From assembly GCA_021299615.1 (NCBI GenBank), contig JAJTHC010000174.1:1-6842 (forward strand): a DNA stretch of 6,842 bases. Reading direction: 5' to 3'. Made by a program: the position numbers and the translations under genes. This DNA comes from Vampirovibrionales bacterium. Lineage in GTDB: Bacteria > Cyanobacteriota > Vampirovibrionia > Vampirovibrionales > JAJTHC01. Below the pieces are notes generated by a model that ran no database searches, was not told where the DNA came from, and saw only the letters and a program-made list of their open reading frames with translations. Shown here in pieces: positions 4,404-6,842 of this stretch; positions within the stretch are counted from its first letter, which is position 1; each line of letters starts with the position of its first letter.

Positions 4404-6455
4404 TTACAAAATAGACGCTTCCTTTGTTTCACCGAAAAAGCTCGCCACATCATCGAGTGTTTCGGTGACGCTCATTTTCGGAAGACTAGTGAGAATCGTC
4501 CGACCGTAGCCTTTAGTCCTCAAGCGAGTGTCCAACAAGGCAATCACCCCACGATCGTCTGTGGTTCGTAATAAACGCCCGATGCCCTGCTTTAGTTTAA
4601 TGATCGCATTCGGCACGACGTATCCCCCAAACCAGTCCGTCCCACGAGCCTTCAAGCGTTCGACCACGGCTTGATGAATCGGCTCATCAGGCGGACTAAA
4701 CGGCAACCGATCAATAATCACCAGAGACAACTGTTCCCCTGGAATATCGATCCCTTCCCAAAAGGTATACGTCCCTAATAAGACAGGGGACTTCGTTTCT
4801 TTGAACCACTCAATCAAGCGATGGCGGGGAAAATCGCCTTGCTTGCGAATCGGGAAAAGCGTCCGCATGCTGAGTTCTAACGCCATTTTATCCATGGCGG
4901 TATGGCTGGTGAATAAAATAAACGCCCGCCCACGACTGGCATCCAAAAGAGCCACCATTTCTTCCGCCAACGCTTGCCAATAGCCTTCCCCTTGCGGGGT
5001 TTCAGGAATACGATCGCTTGGGGGAATATAGCACAACATTTTTTCTTGCGTCTTAAACGCAGACGGCAAAATCAACTCATCCGTGTGGATGTCCACCGCC
5101 TGCCCGTCTTCATCAAAGGTAATGCCATGCAGACCAAAGGCATTTTTGAAATACTGCAAGCGTTGACGCACCGAAAGCGTCGCACTGGTGAGTATCCCTA
5201 GCTTTTTCGACCACACCTGCTGACGCAAGATATTGTCGACATCCAAGGGGGTTGAAATGAGCTGAAAGTTCAGGCGTTCATGATCCAGTTCCGCCCAATT
5301 CACCCGTTCCACGCCACTACTTTCGTGCGATTCAAGCACGAAAAAGCCCCACGCATCCACCAAGTTTTTCAACTGCTCCTTGATTTTAGCGTGTTGCTGT
5401 TCTTTGGCTTGCTGTTTCTTCAGCTCGCTGGGGAAATCAGGCAGGCTCGGCACATCAATATCTTCCACCCATTGCAAGACGCTTTTCAACACATCACGGA
5501 TCTGCAACGTGGTTTCGTCCATTTCGGCGTCAGGATACAGGCGTATCGTGTGTTGATGCTTGGCTTTTTGAAGCAATTGGTGCATCAAGGACGATTCCGC
5601 TTCTTTGAGTTGCCAAATCAGATCATCAGGCAGGGGCAGTAAATGCTTGTTGATTTTCCCCAAAAGCTGTTGCGATCGATACCGCCCAATGCGAGCCGAA
5701 AAGGCGTTCAGGGCATAGCTCATTAAGCTATGGGCTTCGTCTACCACCAGCACCTCATGCGGAGGCAAAAGCCCTCCACCGCTCATCACATCTTGGCAGT
5801 ACAAGGCGTGGTTGGTGATAATCACATCCGCCTTGTCGACGGCTTCACGAGCCTGACGATACGGATTTTGATCGTAAAAACGGCATTGCCAGCCCAAGCA
5901 ATCTTCGGCATCGCTGGCGACTTCTTTCCAAAGCTTATTCGACATTTCATTGTCTAGTTCTGCCCGATCGCCTTCCCAGCCTTCATACATGGAAGAACGC
6001 AATTGTTGAAACGCCAAACGAGCCTGCTTGATCTCCACATTTTCACGAGGCTTTGCGGTTCCCAGCCCCTCTTCGGCTTCTTCCAATTTGTGGATGCACA
6101 AGTAATTGCCCCGCCCTTTCACCAAGCGAACCTTCAGCTTTTTTTCGTCGCCATACATGAGTTTGGCGAGTGCTGGTACATCCTTATGCAGGAGCTGTTC
6201 TTGCAAGGCGATGCTCCCTGTTGAAATCACAATCGGACGCTTAGGGCTTAGCAAAGCAGGCAATAAGTAGCCAAACGATTTACCTGCCCCTGTGCCAGCT
6301 TCCACCATAAGGTGATGCCCTTCGTGCAAGGCGTTTTCAACCGCTTGCATCATGCGGATTTGAATGGGGCGAACCTCGTAATCCTCCCACGACTCAAGCA
6401 TCCCCACAAAGTCGGTGGAAGTCGAGTTTTCTTCTGTCGGGAGCGTGCTTGTCAT
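4404..6455 (-). CDS. dinG: DinG/XPD-family ATP-dependent DNA helicase
   Basis: A superfamily 2 helicase of 683 residues, expected to unwind DNA 5' to 3' at forks, R-loops or damaged sites. Motifs in order: Q-like RPIQIRMM (29-36); Walker A EAGTGAGKS (52-60); motif Ia ISTGSIALQEQL (77-88); an iron-sulfur insertion with Cys120 (GRGNYLC), Cys186 and Cys191 (DCLGWQC); DEAH (239-242); LTSATLS (422-428); GTYTFWEGIDIPG (561-573); and QGIGRLLR (623-630). The cysteine spacing matches E. coli DinG (C120, C194, C199, C205), but the fourth ligand position is Asn197. A charged, possibly coiled segment (about 340-365) lies in the middle. No N-terminal exonuclease domain is present, unlike the DinG of Firmicutes. 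The start is ATG 6455, with AAGG 11 nt upstream. In E. coli dinG is SOS-induced, but no LexA-like box is evident here. The hydrolase gene follows after 47 bp. Exact orthology (DinG versus YoaA) is not settled. Confidence 0.9.
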   Translation of the reverse strand: MTSTLPTEENSTSTDFVGMLESWEDYEVRPIQIRMMQAVENALHEGHHLMVEAGTGAGKSFGYLLPALLSPKRPIVISTGSIALQEQLLHKDVPALAKLMYGDEKKLKVRLVKGRGNYLCIHKLEEAEEGLGTAKPRENVEIKQARLAFQQLRSSMYEGWEGDRAELDNEMSNKLWKEVASDAEDCLGWQCRFYDQNPYRQAREAVDKADVIITNHALYCQDVMSGGGLLPPHEVLVVDEAHSLMSYALNAFSARIGRYRSQQLLGKINKHLLPLPDDLIWQLKEAESSLMHQLLQKAKHQHTIRLYPDAEMDETTLQIRDVLKSVLQWVEDIDVPSLPDFPSELKKQQAKEQQHAKIKEQLKNLVDAWGFFVLESHESSGVERVNWAELDHERLNFQLISTPLDVDNILRQQVWSKKLGILTSATLSVRQRLQYFKNAFGLHGITFDEDGQAVDIHTDELILPSAFKTQEKMLCYIPPSDRIPETPQGEGYWQALAEEMVALLDASRGRAFILFTSHTAMDKMALELSMRTLFPIRKQGDFPRHRLIEWFKETKSPVLLGTYTFWEGIDIPGEQLSLVIIDRLPFSPPDEPIHQAVVERLKARGTDWFGGYVVPNAIIKLKQGIGRLLRTTDDRGVIALLDTRLRTKGYGRTILTSLPKMSVTETLDDVASFFGETKEASIL

Positions 6456-6462
6456 TGAGTGA

Positions 6463-6486
6463 GATACCTTATTATGTGAGGGTATC
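6463..6486 (-). promoter_or_regulatory. Inverted repeat in the helicase leader overlapping the ribosome site
   Basis: GATACC (6463-6468) pairs with GGTATC (6481-6486) across 12 nt. Read as minus-strand RNA, the distal arm GGTATC takes up part of the AAGG ribosome site. The stem could therefore reduce translation of the helicase, or the symmetry could be an operator just downstream of the proposed promoter. A 6-bp repeat is weak evidence. Confidence 0.3.
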
Positions 6487-6489
6487 CCT

Positions 6490-6498
6490 AGTTTAGCA
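6490..6498 (-). promoter_or_regulatory. Possible extended -10 promoter for the helicase gene
   Basis: The minus strand reads TGCTAAACT, matching TGnTAnnnT, with a start point expected near 6483 and a leader of about 28 nt. No -35 hexamer stands at the usual distance. The same TAAACT core is found upstream of the ftsI-like gene. Confidence 0.3.
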
Positions 6499-6521
6499 TG
6501 AAGAGAAAGCTAATCACGATG

Positions 6522-6550
6522 TTTACAAGTTTTCTGTTTTCGTGTATGAT
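6522..6550 (+). promoter_or_regulatory. Sigma70-type promoter for the right-edge gene
   Basis: TTTACA (6522-6527) and TATGAT (6545-6550) are separated by exactly 17 bases. Each hexamer matches the consensus at five of six positions. Transcription would start near 6557, diverging from the helicase gene. This is the best promoter match in the window. Confidence 0.55.
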
Positions 6551-6556
6551 TAAAAA

Positions 6557-6748
6557 CATATCGCTTCTGCTGCAAAACATACCTGTTCTTTAATGTTATT
6601 TGGGGAGTTTCAAATATCTACATTATTTGGGTGTGTTGTTTATTGGTTGTAACGTGTATCCTTGAAATAGTAACAATTCTCTGTAGAAATGGCAGTTTTT
6701 GTCGAGAAGATGTTTTAGTTCTCTTGTACACAGAAAATGGAGGTTTTT
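6557..6748 (+). other. Long untranslated leader of the right-edge gene
   Basis: If the promoter at 6522-6550 is used, about 190 nt precede the start codon, with no open frame of note. The segment is AT-rich. Near its end, GAGAA (6704-6708) can pair with TTCTC on either side (6677-6681 or 6719-6723), giving two mutually exclusive weak hairpins just before the ribosome site. No known riboswitch is recognised. A promoter closer to the gene would shorten this leader, but I see no good one. Confidence 0.3.
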
Positions 6749-6842
6749 ATGCTCATGGCACCTGAAGAAGAAAAAGCCTTGAATCCTAAAATTGAGGCGG
6801 ATTATCCTTTAGAATTACCTTCGCTTGAAGAAATGAAAGCAC
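6749..6842 (+). CDS. Unidentified protein, N-terminal 31 residues only
   Basis: ATG 6749 follows a strong ribosome site, GGAGG (6739-6743), by five bases. The frame stays open to the window edge and begins MLMAPEEEKALNPKIEAD. The visible part is acidic and lysine-rich, with no signal peptide or membrane segment, so a soluble protein is likely. An internal ATG at 6755 is a poorer start (11-nt spacing). I do not recognise the family from so little sequence. It is transcribed divergently from the helicase gene and has its own promoter region. Confidence 0.7.
   Translation, partial: MLMAPEEEKALNPKIEADYPLELPSLEEMKA

Noticed and set aside
1..6842. Cyanobacterial HIP1 (GCGATCGC) as proof of lineage
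   Set aside because: CGATCG occurs five times, above simple expectation, but the full octamer is absent, so it supports the lineage guess only weakly.

Overview
The window reads as a bacterial chromosomal segment of moderate GC content, with four well-preserved genes on the minus strand and one gene starting on the plus strand at the right edge. The lineage is uncertain. A class B penicillin-binding protein with a basic N-terminal tail indicates a peptidoglycan-walled bacterium. Around its active site (ITDVYEPGSTIK, then VGGWSIQNYD) the protein resembles cyanobacterial and Vampirovibrionia FtsI as I remember them. The hexamer CGATCG also occurs five times. I treat a Cyanobacteriota-related organism as a weak working guess; an intracellular proteobacterium is the main alternative.

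Layout, left to right. Positions 1-2079 (minus) hold an ftsI-like transpeptidase gene whose 3' end lies outside the window. Positions 2080-2323 are a repeat-rich spacer. Positions 2324-3175 (minus) are folE2, a type IB GTP cyclohydrolase. Positions 3176-3612 are a second repeat-rich spacer. Positions 3613-4356 (minus) encode an alpha/beta hydrolase. Positions 4404-6455 (minus) encode a DinG/XPD-type helicase. Positions 6456-6748 are a divergent promoter region, and 6749 onward (plus) is the start of an unidentified gene. The helicase and hydrolase genes are 47 bp apart and probably co-transcribed. Otherwise the genes (septal wall synthesis, folate or queuosine precursor synthesis, DNA unwinding, a generic esterase) look like independent housekeeping units and do not form a pathway.

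The most interesting content is in the two spacers flanking folE2. They carry three copies of one modular element, two on the plus strand and one on the minus strand. Each copy has an outer inverted repeat, a conserved box TTGTCGCT, an inner inverted repeat, a second conserved box close to TAGGCTCCTAG, and the outer arm again. The boxes and their spacing are shared, while the arm sequences differ completely between copies yet still pair within each copy. That is the pattern expected of a structured RNA or a folded-DNA mobile element. I do not recognise it as a named family. A second, unrelated 26-nt direct repeat lies just past the folE2 stop codon.

Other points: the fourth iron-sulfur cysteine of the DinG homologue is replaced by Asn197; the true folE2 start is 15 nt inside the longest open frame; and the right-edge gene appears to have a leader of about 190 nt behind a good sigma70-type promoter.
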